64,000 nt of DNA from an uncultured Clostridium sp. (GCA_902462295.1 CABQAZ010000001.1:160073-224072), one strand, 5' to 3'; shown: positions 54,160 to 63,326, counted from the first letter of the stretch. Program-made: numbers and translations. The notes: generated by a model not told the origin, from the sequence alone.

Positions 54160-56763
54160 ATGAACAATGAACAAAAAAAAGTTGACAGCATAGAAACCTT
54201 ACAACAAACAATAGAAAAAGTAAGAAAAGCACAGAAAGAATTTTTAAAATATACTCAAGAGCAAGTAGACAAGATATTTCAAGCTGCAGCAATAGTGGCA
54301 AATCAAAATAGAATACCACTTGCTAAAATGGCAGTAGAAGAAACTGGAATGGGAGTAGTAGAAGATAAAGTAATAAAAAACCACTATGCGGCAGAATATG
54401 TATATAATAAATACAAAAACGAAAAAACATGTGGAGTAATAGAAAAAGACGAAAATTATGGAATAAAAAAAATAGCAGAACCAATAGGAGTAATAGCAGC
54501 AGTAATACCAACAACAAATCCAACATCAACAGCAATATTTAAAACACTAATATCATTAAAAACAAGAAATGGAATAATAATAAGTCCACACCCAAGAGCA
54601 AAACAATCAACAATAGAAGCAGCAAAAACAGTGTTAGAAGCTGCAGTAAAAGCAGGAGCACCAGAAGGAATAATTGCATGGATAGATGTTCCATCATTAG
54701 AATTAACAAATCTATTAATGCAATCAGCAGATATAATATTAGCAACAGGTGGACCAGGAATGGTAAAATCAGCATATTCAAGTGGAAAACCAGCTTTAGG
54801 AGTAGGACCTGGAAATACACCAGCAGTAATAGATGAATCAGCAGATATAGTATTAGCAGTAAATTCAATAATTCACTCTAAAACATTTGACAATGGAATG
54901 ATATGTGCATCAGAACAATCTGTAATAGTAAGTGATAAAATATATGACAAAGTAAGAGAAGAATTTATAAAAAGAGGATGTCATTTACTATCTCCACAAG
55001 AAACAGAAAAAGTAAGAAAAACAATCATAATAAATGGAGCATTAAATGCTAAAATAGTTGGACAATCAGCACATACAATAGCAGAATTGTCAGGAGTTAA
55101 TGTACCAGAAAATACAAAAATATTAATAGGAGAAGTAGAAAGTGTAGAATTATCAGAAGAATTTGCACATGAAAAACTATCACCTGTTTTAGCAATGTAT
55201 AAAGCAACAGATTTTGATGACGCAGTAAGTAAGGCATATAGGTTAATAGAAGATGGAGGATTAGGACATACTTCTTCATTATATATAAACACAGTTACTG
55301 AAAAAGAAAAAATAGAAAAATTTTATAATACAATGAAAACATGCAGAGTATTAATAAATACACCATCATCACAAGGTGGAATTGGTGATATATACAACTT
55401 TAAGTTAGCACCATCATTAACACTTGGATGTGGAACATGGGGAGGAAACTCTGTATCAGAAAATGTAGGAATAAAACATTTAATAAATATAAAAACAGTA
55501 GCTGAAAGGAGAGAAAATATGCTTTGGTTTAGAGCACCTGAAAAGGTATATATAAAAAGAGGTTGTTTACCAGTAGCCTTAGAAGAGCTAAAAAATGTAA
55601 TGGGAAAAAAGAGAGTATTTATAGTAACAGATACATTCCTTTATAAAAATGGATATACAAAAGTAATAACAGATAAATTAGATGAAATGGGAATAGTACA
55701 TGAAACATTTTTTGATGTTGCACCAGACCCAACACTTGCATGTGCAAAAGAGGGAGCACAACTAATAGATGCATTCAAACCTGATTGTATAATAGCAGTA
55801 GGTGGAGGTTCAGCAATGGATGCTGCAAAAATTATGTGGGTAATGTATGAACATCCAGAAATAGATTTCTTAGACATGGCAATGAGATTTATGGATATCA
55901 GAAAAAGAGTATATACATTCCCTAAAATGGGAGAAAAAGCATATTTTATAGCTGTACCAACATCAGCAGGAACAGGTTCAGAAGTAACACCATTTGCAGT
56001 TATTACAGATGAAACAACAGGACAAAAATACCCATTAGCAGATTATGAATTATTACCTAAAATGGCAATCGTAGATGCTAATTTGATGATGAATGCACCA
56101 AAAGGATTAACATCAGCCTCAGGAGTAGATGCTTTAGTTCATTCAATAGAAGCATATGCATCAATGATGGCAACAGAATTTACAGATGGATTAGCATTAG
56201 AAGCTATAAAAATAATTTTTGAATATTTACCAAGAGCATATGAAAATGGGGCAAATGATCCAGAAGCAAGAGAAAAAATGGCAAATGCAGCAACAATGGC
56301 TGGTATGGCTTTTGCAAATGCATTTTTAGGAATATGTCATTCAATGGGACACAAATTAGGAGCATATCATCACTTACCACATGGAGTTACAGTTGCACTT
56401 GTATTAGATAATGTAATGAGATTTAATAGTGCAGAAGTACCAAATAAAATGGGAACATTTCCACAATATGACCATCCACATACATTAAGAAGATATGCAG
56501 AGATTGCAGAAGCATTAAATATAGGTGGAGAGAATGATTATGAAAAAATGGAAAATCTAATAAGAAAAATAGATGAATTAAAAGATAGAATTGGAATAAA
56601 AAGAACAATTAAAGATTATGGAATTGATGAACAAACATTTTTAGCTACATTAGATGAAATGTCAGAAAAAGCATTTGACGATCAATGTACAGGAGCAAAT
56701 CCTAGATATCCATTAATTAGTGAAATTAAAGATATTTATTTAAAAACATATTATGGGAATTAA
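54160..56763 (+). CDS. adhE: bifunctional acetaldehyde-CoA/alcohol dehydrogenase
   Basis: The 867-residue protein has an N-terminal aldehyde dehydrogenase half (about 1-440) with the nucleophile Cys C249 (DNGMICASEQ). The C-terminal iron-dependent alcohol dehydrogenase half (about 455-867) has GGGSAMDAAK and the metal ligands in DALVHSIEAY, GICHSMGHKLGAYHHLPHG. AdhE reduces acetyl-CoA to ethanol in two NADH-dependent steps and forms spirosomes. It marks an anaerobic fermenter. Both active sites look complete. AAAGGAAGAGG precedes the ATG. Confidence 0.97.
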   Translation: MNNEQKKVDSIETLQQTIEKVRKAQKEFLKYTQEQVDKIFQAAAIVANQNRIPLAKMAVEETGMGVVEDKVIKNHYAAEYVYNKYKNEKTCGVIEKDENYGIKKIAEPIGVIAAVIPTTNPTSTAIFKTLISLKTRNGIIISPHPRAKQSTIEAAKTVLEAAVKAGAPEGIIAWIDVPSLELTNLLMQSADIILATGGPGMVKSAYSSGKPALGVGPGNTPAVIDESADIVLAVNSIIHSKTFDNGMICASEQSVIVSDKIYDKVREEFIKRGCHLLSPQETEKVRKTIIINGALNAKIVGQSAHTIAELSGVNVPENTKILIGEVESVELSEEFAHEKLSPVLAMYKATDFDDAVSKAYRLIEDGGLGHTSSLYINTVTEKEKIEKFYNTMKTCRVLINTPSSQGGIGDIYNFKLAPSLTLGCGTWGGNSVSENVGIKHLINIKTVAERRENMLWFRAPEKVYIKRGCLPVALEELKNVMGKKRVFIVTDTFLYKNGYTKVITDKLDEMGIVHETFFDVAPDPTLACAKEGAQLIDAFKPDCIIAVGGGSAMDAAKIMWVMYEHPEIDFLDMAMRFMDIRKRVYTFPKMGEKAYFIAVPTSAGTGSEVTPFAVITDETTGQKYPLADYELLPKMAIVDANLMMNAPKGLTSASGVDALVHSIEAYASMMATEFTDGLALEAIKIIFEYLPRAYENGANDPEAREKMANAATMAGMAFANAFLGICHSMGHKLGAYHHLPHGVTVALVLDNVMRFNSAEVPNKMGTFPQYDHPHTLRRYAEIAEALNIGGENDYEKMENLIRKIDELKDRIGIKRTIKDYGIDEQTFLATLDEMSEKAFDDQCTGANPRYPLISEIKDIYLKTYYGN

Positions 56764-56808
56764 ATAAATGTAATTATTTTTCAATTAAAGAAAGGGAAGT
56801 GAATAAAA

Positions 56809-57567
56809 ATGGAATATAATTTAAGCCAACCAATTGCAGAAAGAAGAACAAAAACAGTATATAGAGATGGAAATAAAACTATAAAATTATTTATAGAAAA
56901 TTATTCAAAAGCAGCAATTTTAAATGAAGCATTAATTCAATCAAGAGTTGAAGAAAATACAGATTTAAGAATGTCAAGATTGATAGAAGTTACCAAGATA
57001 AATAATAGATGGGCATTAGTAACAGAATTTATTGAAGGAACACCATTAGATGTTTTAATGAGAGAACATCCTGAAAAAGAAGATGAATATTTAAATTTAT
57101 TTATAGATATTCAATTAGAAATAATGTCAAAAAAAGTGCCAACATTAAATAGATTAAAAGATAAATATAGAAGAAAATTAGCAGAAGCTGATATTGATGA
57201 CACAACAAGATATGAATTATTACAAAGATTAGAGGGAACAAAAAATCATGATAAACTATGTCATGGAGATTTTAATCCAAGTAATGTAATAATAAATGAA
57301 AATGGAGAATATCATATTATAGATTGGGCACATGCAACACAAGGAAATGCATCAGCAGATGTAGCAAAAACATTTTTACTATTTTCGGTAAATGGTCAAA
57401 CTGAATTGGCAGAAAAATATTTAAATATATTTACAGAAAAGAGTGGACTTGAAAAAAGAGGTATTCAAAGATGGATACCAATCGTTGCTGCGGTTCAATT
57501 AAAAAAAGGAACTGTTGAGAACAGAGAATTTTTGAAAAAATGGATTGATGTAGTAGACTACGAATAA
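56809..57567 (+). CDS. aminoglycoside phosphotransferase-fold (APH) kinase
   Basis: The 252-residue protein has the protein-kinase-like APH fold: a short N-lobe ending ALVTEFIEGTPL, the catalytic HGDFNPSNVI (Brenner motif) and the metal-binding IIDWAHA. APH-fold kinases phosphorylate small molecules such as choline, sugars, homoserine or antibiotics. This sequence is not close to a known antibiotic-resistance enzyme by motif, so a metabolic substrate is more likely. AAAGGGAAG precedes the ATG and a terminator follows directly. Confidence 0.85.
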   Translation: MEYNLSQPIAERRTKTVYRDGNKTIKLFIENYSKAAILNEALIQSRVEENTDLRMSRLIEVTKINNRWALVTEFIEGTPLDVLMREHPEKEDEYLNLFIDIQLEIMSKKVPTLNRLKDKYRRKLAEADIDDTTRYELLQRLEGTKNHDKLCHGDFNPSNVIINENGEYHIIDWAHATQGNASADVAKTFLLFSVNGQTELAEKYLNIFTEKSGLEKRGIQRWIPIVAAVQLKKGTVENREFLKKWIDVVDYE

Positions 57568-57573
57568 AAATAA

Positions 57574-57616
57574 AAAACACTACACTTATTTGCTTAGCAG
57601 ATAGATGTAGTGTTTT
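57574..57616 (+). terminator. intrinsic terminator
   Basis: AAAACACTACA (57574-57584) pairs perfectly with TGTAGTGTTTT (57606-57616) around a 21-base loop. Confidence 0.8.
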
Positions 57617-57639
57617 GCATTAATATAGGGGGAAGTTAA

Positions 57640-58182
57640 ATGAAGAGAATAGAAACAGAAAATATTTTATTAAGAGAATTTAAAATAGATGACGCAGAAG
57701 AAGCATTTAAAAATTGGGCAGGAATAAAAAGAATGGCTGATATGTCAGATTATAAAGTACATTCAAGTGTTGAGGAAACAAGGAAAATGATAGAAATCGG
57801 ATTAGGAGATGGTGAAGAAGAAAGATATACAGTGGCAATTATATTTAAAAAGACAGAGGAATTAGCTGGTTTTATACGTATATATGATATTTCTATGAAA
57901 AACAAAACATGTAAAATAGGCTTTATTGTTGGAGAAAAGTGGTTAAATGCAGGTAAAGAAAAATTATATTCAGAAGCTATAAGAAAAATGGTTTCACATT
58001 TATTTGAGAAAGGTCTAGAAGTTATTTCTTATGAGTATTATGATACAAAAGAATTTTGCAAGATAAATAAAGAAATAATAGAAGATTCAGGTTTTGAAAA
58101 AGAAGCAGTATTACATAAAAGAAAGATAGATAGTGATACAGGTAAAAAATGTGATAAGATAATATATGCTATTTTTAAGTGA
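57640..58182 (+). CDS. GNAT-family N-acetyltransferase, RimJ/RimL-like
   Basis: The 180-residue protein opens with ETENILLREFKIDDAEEAFKNWAG, typical of RimJ/RimL-type GNAT enzymes. It has the central beta strand KTCKIGFIVGEKWLNAGKEK, where the acetyl-CoA loop lies, although the classic QxxGxG/A loop is altered to NAGKEK. It may acetylate a protein N-terminus or a small molecule. The start has GGGGGAAG 7 bases upstream. Confidence 0.8.
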   Translation: MKRIETENILLREFKIDDAEEAFKNWAGIKRMADMSDYKVHSSVEETRKMIEIGLGDGEEERYTVAIIFKKTEELAGFIRIYDISMKNKTCKIGFIVGEKWLNAGKEKLYSEAIRKMVSHLFEKGLEVISYEYYDTKEFCKINKEIIEDSGFEKEAVLHKRKIDSDTGKKCDKIIYAIFK

Positions 58183-58241
58183 AAAGAGTAGACTTAATTA
58201 GAAAAATGTGTTAAAATATTTGCGACACTCAATAATAGTTA

Positions 58242-58266
58242 TTAATGCAATTTAGTTTTGCATTAA
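58242..58266 (+). promoter_or_regulatory. 9-bp inverted repeat upstream of the 124-residue protein
   Basis: TTAATGCAA (58242-58250) and TTGCATTAA (58258-58266) form a perfect palindrome with a 7-base centre. No T-run follows, so an operator or 5' leader hairpin is more likely than a terminator. Confidence 0.5.
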
Positions 58267-58303
58267 AGATTCAAGTAAAAACTTATAAACAGGAGGACAA
58301 AAG

Positions 58304-58678
58304 ATGAGTACACATTATAATGGCTCAGCTGGAGAACATCAATCAAGAAAAAGTTTATCCAGTGTAGCAAAAGGAATTATTGCAACAAATGAGGGAGGAG
58401 TTAATCAGAGATTTTTTGACAGAAGATTTGTCCAAGATAATGACCATAGTATGTCTTTCTTCAGAAAAGTATGTAAGCAAATTGGAAATTTACCTAACGG
58501 AGAAATTGAAAAAATGCTTACAATTCTAAAAGAGGGTATATCTCATGAACCTGGAGAAGTTTACCATTTTGAAGAAGAAAAAATGTATCAAGTGTTGATA
58601 TCTAATCCAATTTGTCAGAAAGTGTGCGAAAAGCAAAGATACAATAACTGGCAGGATATTATCCAGAGATTTAGATAA
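58304..58678 (+). CDS. small soluble protein of unknown function
   Basis: The 124-residue product (MSTHYNGSAGEHQSRKSLSS...) has no signal peptide or membrane segment, two Cys residues in ICQKVCEKQRY and a helical C-terminus. CAGGAGGAC lies 7 bases before the ATG. It is a single-gene unit with a leader palindrome and a strong terminator. I recognise no family. Confidence 0.6.
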   Translation: MSTHYNGSAGEHQSRKSLSSVAKGIIATNEGGVNQRFFDRRFVQDNDHSMSFFRKVCKQIGNLPNGEIEKMLTILKEGISHEPGEVYHFEEEKMYQVLISNPICQKVCEKQRYNNWQDIIQRFR

Positions 58679-58692
58679 TGTAGTTTTTACTT

Positions 58693-58726
58693 AAAAGGGG
58701 TTGCTAATTATATTAGCAACTCTTTT
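58693..58726 (+). terminator. intrinsic terminator
   Basis: AAAAG and GTTGCTAAT pair with ATTAGCAAC and CTTTT (58693-58726), a long stem with one or two internal mismatches. Confidence 0.85.
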
Positions 58727-58731
58727 GGTTA

Positions 58732-58840
58732 CTAGATAATGGTTTTGATTGATTTTTTATAAAAAATACTTAAAATATAATAAAGAGCTTATATTTCAAG
58801 TATTTCTTTTTTTATTAATTTAAAATAAACCATTATACAG
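58732..58840 (+). repeat. inverted-repeat element, copy C (core deleted)
   Basis: The 109-bp derivative keeps the same ends as copies A and B (CTAGATAATGGTTTT against AAACCATTATACAG) and the AATATAA inner arms, but the ~140-base core is replaced by about five bases. It forms one long imperfect hairpin. Confidence 0.85.
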
Positions 58841-58873
58841 TAACATCCCTTTTTCTAAATTATAGAAAATTAG

Positions 58874-58902
58874 TTGATAGATATGGGGATTTATGATATA
58901 AG
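58874..58902 (+). promoter_or_regulatory. promoter of the maltose-acetyltransferase-like gene
   Basis: TTGATA (58874-58879), a 17-base spacer and TATAAG (58897-58902). Confidence 0.55.
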
Positions 58903-58999
58903 ATATATATAATATGGAGATAATAGACACAGAAAATAAAAAAGGACTTTACAAAAAAGTTTGAAAGATAAATATTTGAAGTATGATTGGAGGAGAGTT

Positions 59000-59554
59000 A
59001 TGTCAGAAAAAGATAAAATGTTATCAGGAGAATTATATGATGCTAACTATGATAAAGAATTAATAAATGATAGATATAAAGCTAAGGATATTTGTTTTGA
59101 ATATAATAATTTAAAACCATCTGATTTTGAAAGTAAATACAAAATAATAAAAAAATTATTTGCAAAAACAGGAGAGCAAATAATAATTGAACAGAACTTT
59201 TGGTGTGATTATGGTTATAATATTTTTGTTGGAGAAAATTTTTATATGAATCATAATTGTACAATATTAGATGGTGCAAAAGTAGAGTTTGGAGATAATG
59301 TCTTTATTGCACCTAATTGTGGATTTTATACAGCAGGCCATCCTTTAGATTATGAGACTAGAAATAAAGGATTGGAGTATGCAAAACCTATCAAAGTAGG
59401 GAATAATGTATGGATAGGCGGAAATGTAATTGTACTTCCAGGAGTAACTATTGGAGATAATGTTGTAATAGGTGCAGGAAGTGTTGTAAATAAAGATATC
59501 CCTTCAAATAGTGTAGCAGTTGGAAATCCTTGTAAGGTTATAAAAGAAATATAG
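59000..59554 (+). CDS. maltose/galactoside O-acetyltransferase, left-handed beta-helix
   Basis: The 184-residue protein starts MSEKDKMLSGELYDANYDKELINDR, the Mac N-terminal domain. Hexapeptide repeats (about 60-180) follow, with the catalytic His in AGHPLD and the CoA-binding IGGNVIVLPGVTIGDNVVIGAGSVV. It acetylates sugars such as maltose or galactosides. The ATG at 59000 has GGAGGAG before it, so an in-frame TTG at 58961 is not needed. Confidence 0.92.
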   Translation: MSEKDKMLSGELYDANYDKELINDRYKAKDICFEYNNLKPSDFESKYKIIKKLFAKTGEQIIIEQNFWCDYGYNIFVGENFYMNHNCTILDGAKVEFGDNVFIAPNCGFYTAGHPLDYETRNKGLEYAKPIKVGNNVWIGGNVIVLPGVTIGDNVVIGAGSVVNKDIPSNSVAVGNPCKVIKEI

Positions 59555-59586
59555 TAAAAATAGTAATTTATAAGGAGGATTACAAA

Positions 59587-59895
59587 ATGAAAATAATAAC
59601 ATTATGTGGAAGCTTAAAATTTCAAAAAGAGATGATGACAGTTGCAGAAAAAATGGCATTAAAAGGATATTGCGTTCTTACACCAGTATATCCAGTATTA
59701 GAGAATATAGAGAGAACCGAAGAACAATTAATAAAACTGAAAGAAGCACATTTTAAAAGAATAGAATTATCAGATGCTATATTAGTAGTAGATATAAATA
59801 ATTATATTGGAAATAGTACGAACTTAGAAATAGATTATGCAAAGAAATTAAGTAAAGAAATTATATATTATACCGATTTAATCAAAAACAAGTAG
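59587..59895 (+). CDS. nucleoside 2-deoxyribosyltransferase-like small protein
   Basis: The 102-residue protein opens MKIITLCGSLKFQKEMMTVAEKMALKGYCVLTPVYP and continues HFKRIELSDAILVVDINNYIGNSTNLEIDYAKKLSKEIIYY. These are the GSL and SD-x-N-x(GxST)-E motifs of the nucleoside deoxyribosyltransferase/Sir2-TIR-related fold. It is shorter than classical Ndt (about 150). The Glu in NLEIDYA matches the family nucleophile. AGGAGG precedes the ATG. Confidence 0.75.
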   Translation: MKIITLCGSLKFQKEMMTVAEKMALKGYCVLTPVYPVLENIERTEEQLIKLKEAHFKRIELSDAILVVDINNYIGNSTNLEIDYAKKLSKEIIYYTDLIKNK

Positions 59896-59965
59896 AGCAA
59901 CAAATTACAACTTATATATAAGACATTATAAAAATAATTATAAATGAAAAATAAAAGGTGATAAA

Positions 59966-61528
59966 ATGTGGAATATAAAAGAAATAAAAAAGAATGCTAG
60001 AAAGATGCTAAAAAATAATTTATGGACTTTATTATTTTTAGGTATGTTTATGTCTATAATAATTGGAAGATATATGATAAATAATGATGGATTTTCAAAT
60101 TTAAAAATAATATATGATCATATTGTAAATAGTGAAAATAAAAATACTTCGCAAAATTTTATAATAAATGATTGGGCAGATAAAATGATATCTCAGTTAT
60201 TTACAGGAAATGTAACTAATTTGATAAATGAATATAATGAAAAACATAATGTAACAAAAGGTGTAATTTATACGGCTTTTAATGTTATTACTAAAGGACA
60301 ACAACAATTACAAAATACATTTAATGCTATTATGCATTATGAAAATAGACACATAATTAAAAGTATAGTAGTAATAGTGGCATCAACTGTAGGAATATTG
60401 ATACGAATATTTGTAGTATATCCAATAAGGGTAAGTGAAACAAGAATATATTTAGAAAGTATTAATTATAAAAAAACAAGAATAAAAAGATTGACATATG
60501 CATTTAAAAAAGGAAGATATTTAAGTGCAGTAAAAGCAATGCTATTAATGGAAATAAAAAAATTTTTATGGAATCTTACAATAGTTGGTGGAATTATAAA
60601 AAATTATTCTTATAAAATGGTTACTTATGTAATCGCAGAAAATCCAAGTATAACAGCTAAAGAAGCAATAAAAATATCAGAAGAGATGATGAATGGAAAT
60701 AAGTTCCAAGTATTTAAATTAGATGTATCATTTTTGGGATGGTGTATTTTACAGTATATTACCTTTGGAATTTTAGGAATTTATGTATCTCCTTATTATA
60801 CATCAATTTATACAATATTATATAAAAATTTAAGAAATGAATATGTAAAAAATAAGAAATATAAATTTGAATTATTAAATGATGATAAATTGTTTGAAAT
60901 AAATGATTTAGACAAATATCCAGACATATATGAAATTGAACGTAAAAAAATTAAAATTGATTATAATAAAAAATATGAAATAACATCAATTACATTATTT
61001 TTCTTTATCTTTTCTTTTTTGGGATGGTTATGGGAAGTGAACTTATTCTTATTTAGAGATGGAGAATTTGTTAATAGAGGTGTTTTACACGGCCCATGGC
61101 TACCTATTTATGGTTGGGGATGTACAATAATTATTTTATTAACAAGATTTAAAAAGTTTAGAGAAATATTAAAAAACCCTATGCTAACATTTTTTGCTAT
61201 AATGAGTTTATGTAGTATTATTGAGTATATAACATCTTGGTATATAGAACAAACAAAAGGATTAAGATATTGGGATTATACAGGAAATTTTTTAAACCTC
61301 AATGGAAGAATATGTTTAGAATGTAGTATATTTTTTGGACTTGGAGGAGCTTTATGTGTATATATAGTTGCCCCTTTTTTAGAAAGAATGATTCAAAAAA
61401 TTAATACAAAGACCAAAATAATTATTTGTACAATATTGGTGTCATTAATTATTATTGACAATATATATTCATCTAAAAGACCTAATGTAGGAGAAGGAAT
61501 TACAGAGACTGTTTATCAAATTGAATAA
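59966..61528 (+). CDS. DUF975-CmpB fusion membrane protein
   Basis: The 520-residue protein joins an N-terminal DUF975-like membrane domain (MWNIKEIKKNARKMLKNNLWTLLFLG and four to five hydrophobic segments to about 290) to a C-terminal CmpB-type putative ABC transporter permease domain (about 335-510). The latter has FFIFSFLGWLWEVNLFLFRDGEFVNRGVLHGPWLPIYGWG and RYWDYTGNFLNLNGRICLECSIFFGLGG. I know both families mainly as separate proteins. Function is not established for either. AAAGGTGATAAA precedes the ATG. Confidence 0.8.
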   Translation: MWNIKEIKKNARKMLKNNLWTLLFLGMFMSIIIGRYMINNDGFSNLKIIYDHIVNSENKNTSQNFIINDWADKMISQLFTGNVTNLINEYNEKHNVTKGVIYTAFNVITKGQQQLQNTFNAIMHYENRHIIKSIVVIVASTVGILIRIFVVYPIRVSETRIYLESINYKKTRIKRLTYAFKKGRYLSAVKAMLLMEIKKFLWNLTIVGGIIKNYSYKMVTYVIAENPSITAKEAIKISEEMMNGNKFQVFKLDVSFLGWCILQYITFGILGIYVSPYYTSIYTILYKNLRNEYVKNKKYKFELLNDDKLFEINDLDKYPDIYEIERKKIKIDYNKKYEITSITLFFFIFSFLGWLWEVNLFLFRDGEFVNRGVLHGPWLPIYGWGCTIIILLTRFKKFREILKNPMLTFFAIMSLCSIIEYITSWYIEQTKGLRYWDYTGNFLNLNGRICLECSIFFGLGGALCVYIVAPFLERMIQKINTKTKIIICTILVSLIIIDNIYSSKRPNVGEGITETVYQIE

Positions 61529-61734
61529 AAATATAAGTAAAAAAGAAAGAAGAGGAACATTAGTGATTAAAAATATTCAGCATTAATAGGTGGAGATATA
61601 AAAGAAGATAATAAAATGTTTATTATTTTATCTATTCAAACATTTACTGTTATTTTTTGTTGGACCATTGGTAAGAAATCTTTTTAGAATAATATTTAAA
61701 AAGCAATTACAAAAAGACTAATAAAAATAGTATA

Positions 61735-61763
61735 AAAGACAATGCTCAGTTAGCATTGTCTTT
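61735..61763. terminator. bidirectional terminator
   Basis: AAAGACAATGCT (61735-61746) pairs perfectly with AGCATTGTCTTT (61752-61763). It lies between convergent genes and has T runs on both strands. The preceding 61529-61734 stretch holds broken short frames (FVGPLVRNLF-like on +) that look like the remains of a membrane-protein gene. Confidence 0.85.
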
Positions 61764-61770
61764 ATCTTAA

Positions 61771-62563
61771 TTATCTTCCATCATTAGGAGTTTCGTGGTC
61801 GATTTGAGATAAGTCATGGGGATATATTTTAAAATTAGGATCATCTTTAATAAATTCTTCTAATCTTCTTTCTTCTATAGCATTTAAGGTTCTATCTATA
61901 AAATCTGGCAAATCTTTTAAAGCTTTATAGTAATCTTTACAATCAACTTCTAAACCACCATTTATAACTAAATCAGATATACTATTTTTATTTATATTGC
62001 CTAAAGATTGTTCGCTTCTTTTATCTAAATCAGAGTTTATATCTGATATAAAACCATCTGCTCCAACAAAAATCATAGGTCCAACTAACAATGCAGTTGG
62101 ACTAATACTATTAAAATAATATCCCATTTTATTTTTTACATCATTTACTGATAGGGGATGTAAATCAGGATTTTCAGAATCTTCTAAGTTCTTTCCATAA
62201 ATTCTTTTTATACTTTTATCGTGGAAGTCGTCATTACTTATTCCAATTTGATAGTTTTTTTCAAAATATTCATCTAATAATTTATATATTCTTTCATCAT
62301 AAACAGTACCATTTGTAAGCATACTGCAATATTCTATTGTTACATCTTTTTGTTTTGCGATTTTTAATAACATTTTTAATTGTTCATATCCAAGAAAGAC
62401 TTCTCCACCAGATAAGTCTAGTGTTTGTACGTATTTTACTTCGTCAAATATTTTTTCTAATATATCCTTAGATATATTTCTATTTAGGGCATTTCCTCTA
62501 AAACAATGAGAACAGTTTAAATTATAGTTCTATTCCTAAATGTGGAGTTAATATTTTCCTCAT
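61771..62563 (-). pseudogene. radical SAM gene disabled by a frameshift and loss of a cluster cysteine
   Basis: A good start (AAAGGAGTAAAAATG, ATG at 62563) encodes MRKILTPHLGIEL and then TAA at 62522-62524. A +1 shift continues at once as NYNLNCSHCFRGNALN..., running to 61771. The second part has the radical-SAM pattern (CSHC, LDLSGGEVFLG, LTNGT, GISNDDFHD), about 250 residues. The usual CxxxCxxC iron-sulfur motif lacks its first Cys: Tyr (TAT) stands where Cys (TGT) is expected. The later cysteines of SPASM domains are also missing. Frameshift plus lost Cys argue for an inactive gene rather than a sequencing error alone. Confidence 0.75.
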
Positions 62564-62581
62564 TTTTACTCCTTTCAATTC

Positions 62582-62613
62582 TGTAAGTTACTACTGTTTG
62601 CTAATAACTTACA
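62582..62613 (-). promoter_or_regulatory. 9-bp inverted repeat in the upstream region of the radical SAM gene
   Basis: TGTAAGTTA (62582-62590) and TAACTTACA (62605-62613) form a perfect inverted repeat with a 14-base gap, about 20 bases upstream of the minus-strand start. It could be an operator. The rest of 62614-62837 is AT-rich with no gene. Confidence 0.5.
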
Positions 62614-62837
62614 ATATATATCATAGTATAATTATGGAATAGTATTCCACTTATATCTAGGGCGTAAGAATAGGCTCATATCTTTAGATTTTGTACTTAC
62701 TACGAACTAAGTTTTCTTTCTATAAATATTAGATATAAAATTTTTACGAATTTCAATGAAACTATATAAAGTTTTCAAATTAAATGATATAATTTGTTTA
62801 AAATTACAAATAATTTATTTTAAGGATGTGATTACAT

Positions 62838-63326
62838 ATGTTAGATATAAATTTTAATCAAATCATTGAAATGATTGAAAAAAGAAAAAATAATGCATAC
62901 AGAAAAGTAAATGAAGAAATGATTTTATTATATTTAGAAGTTGGTAAAGACTTTACTTTTATTGGAGATGAATATAGAGTTCAGGTTGGAAATCATGACT
63001 TTTTTATTGACTTATTATTCTATAACAGAGAATTATCTTGTTTAGTAGCATTTGAATTGAAATTAGGAGAATTTAAAGCAGAATATTTAGGAAAAATGAA
63101 TTTATATTTAGAAGCACTAGATAGAGAGGTGAAAAAAGAACAAGAGAATCCAAGTGTTGGTGTTATACTTTGTAGTTCTAAAGATAAAGATGTTGTTGAA
63201 TATTCAATTAGTAAAAATATGTCTCAAACTATGATTTCTGAATATAAGTTAAAATTAATTGATAAAAAATTATTGGAAACTAAATTGAAAGAAATGAAAA
63301 ACTTAATAGATAATGATAATAAATAG
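62838..63326 (+). CDS. internally deleted DUF1016/YhcG PDDEXK nuclease
   Basis: The 162-residue protein starts like the N-terminal DUF1016 domain (MLDINFNQIIEMIEKRKNNAYRKVNEEMILLYLEVG). It jumps in-frame to the C-terminal nuclease (GKDFTFIGDEYRVQVGNHDFFIDLLFYNRELSCLVAFELKLGEFKAEYLGKMNLYLEALDREVK). Intact family members are about 330-350 residues, so roughly 180 internal residues are missing, joined at the repeated LxxGK segment. The nuclease core keeps Asp (IDLLFY) and the E-x-K (FELK) residues. Whether it is a relic or a functional short form is not known. AAGGATGTG is the ribosome site. Confidence 0.8.
   Translation: MLDINFNQIIEMIEKRKNNAYRKVNEEMILLYLEVGKDFTFIGDEYRVQVGNHDFFIDLLFYNRELSCLVAFELKLGEFKAEYLGKMNLYLEALDREVKKEQENPSVGVILCSSKDKDVVEYSISKNMSQTMISEYKLKLIDKKLLETKLKEMKNLIDNDNK

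Noticed and set aside
56809..57567. Aminoglycoside resistance gene
   Set aside because: It has only the general APH kinase motifs; nothing shows similarity to a known resistance enzyme, and the context is metabolic.
62582..62613. Terminator
   Set aside because: The 14-base gap, no T-run and its location upstream of the minus-strand start fit an operator better.
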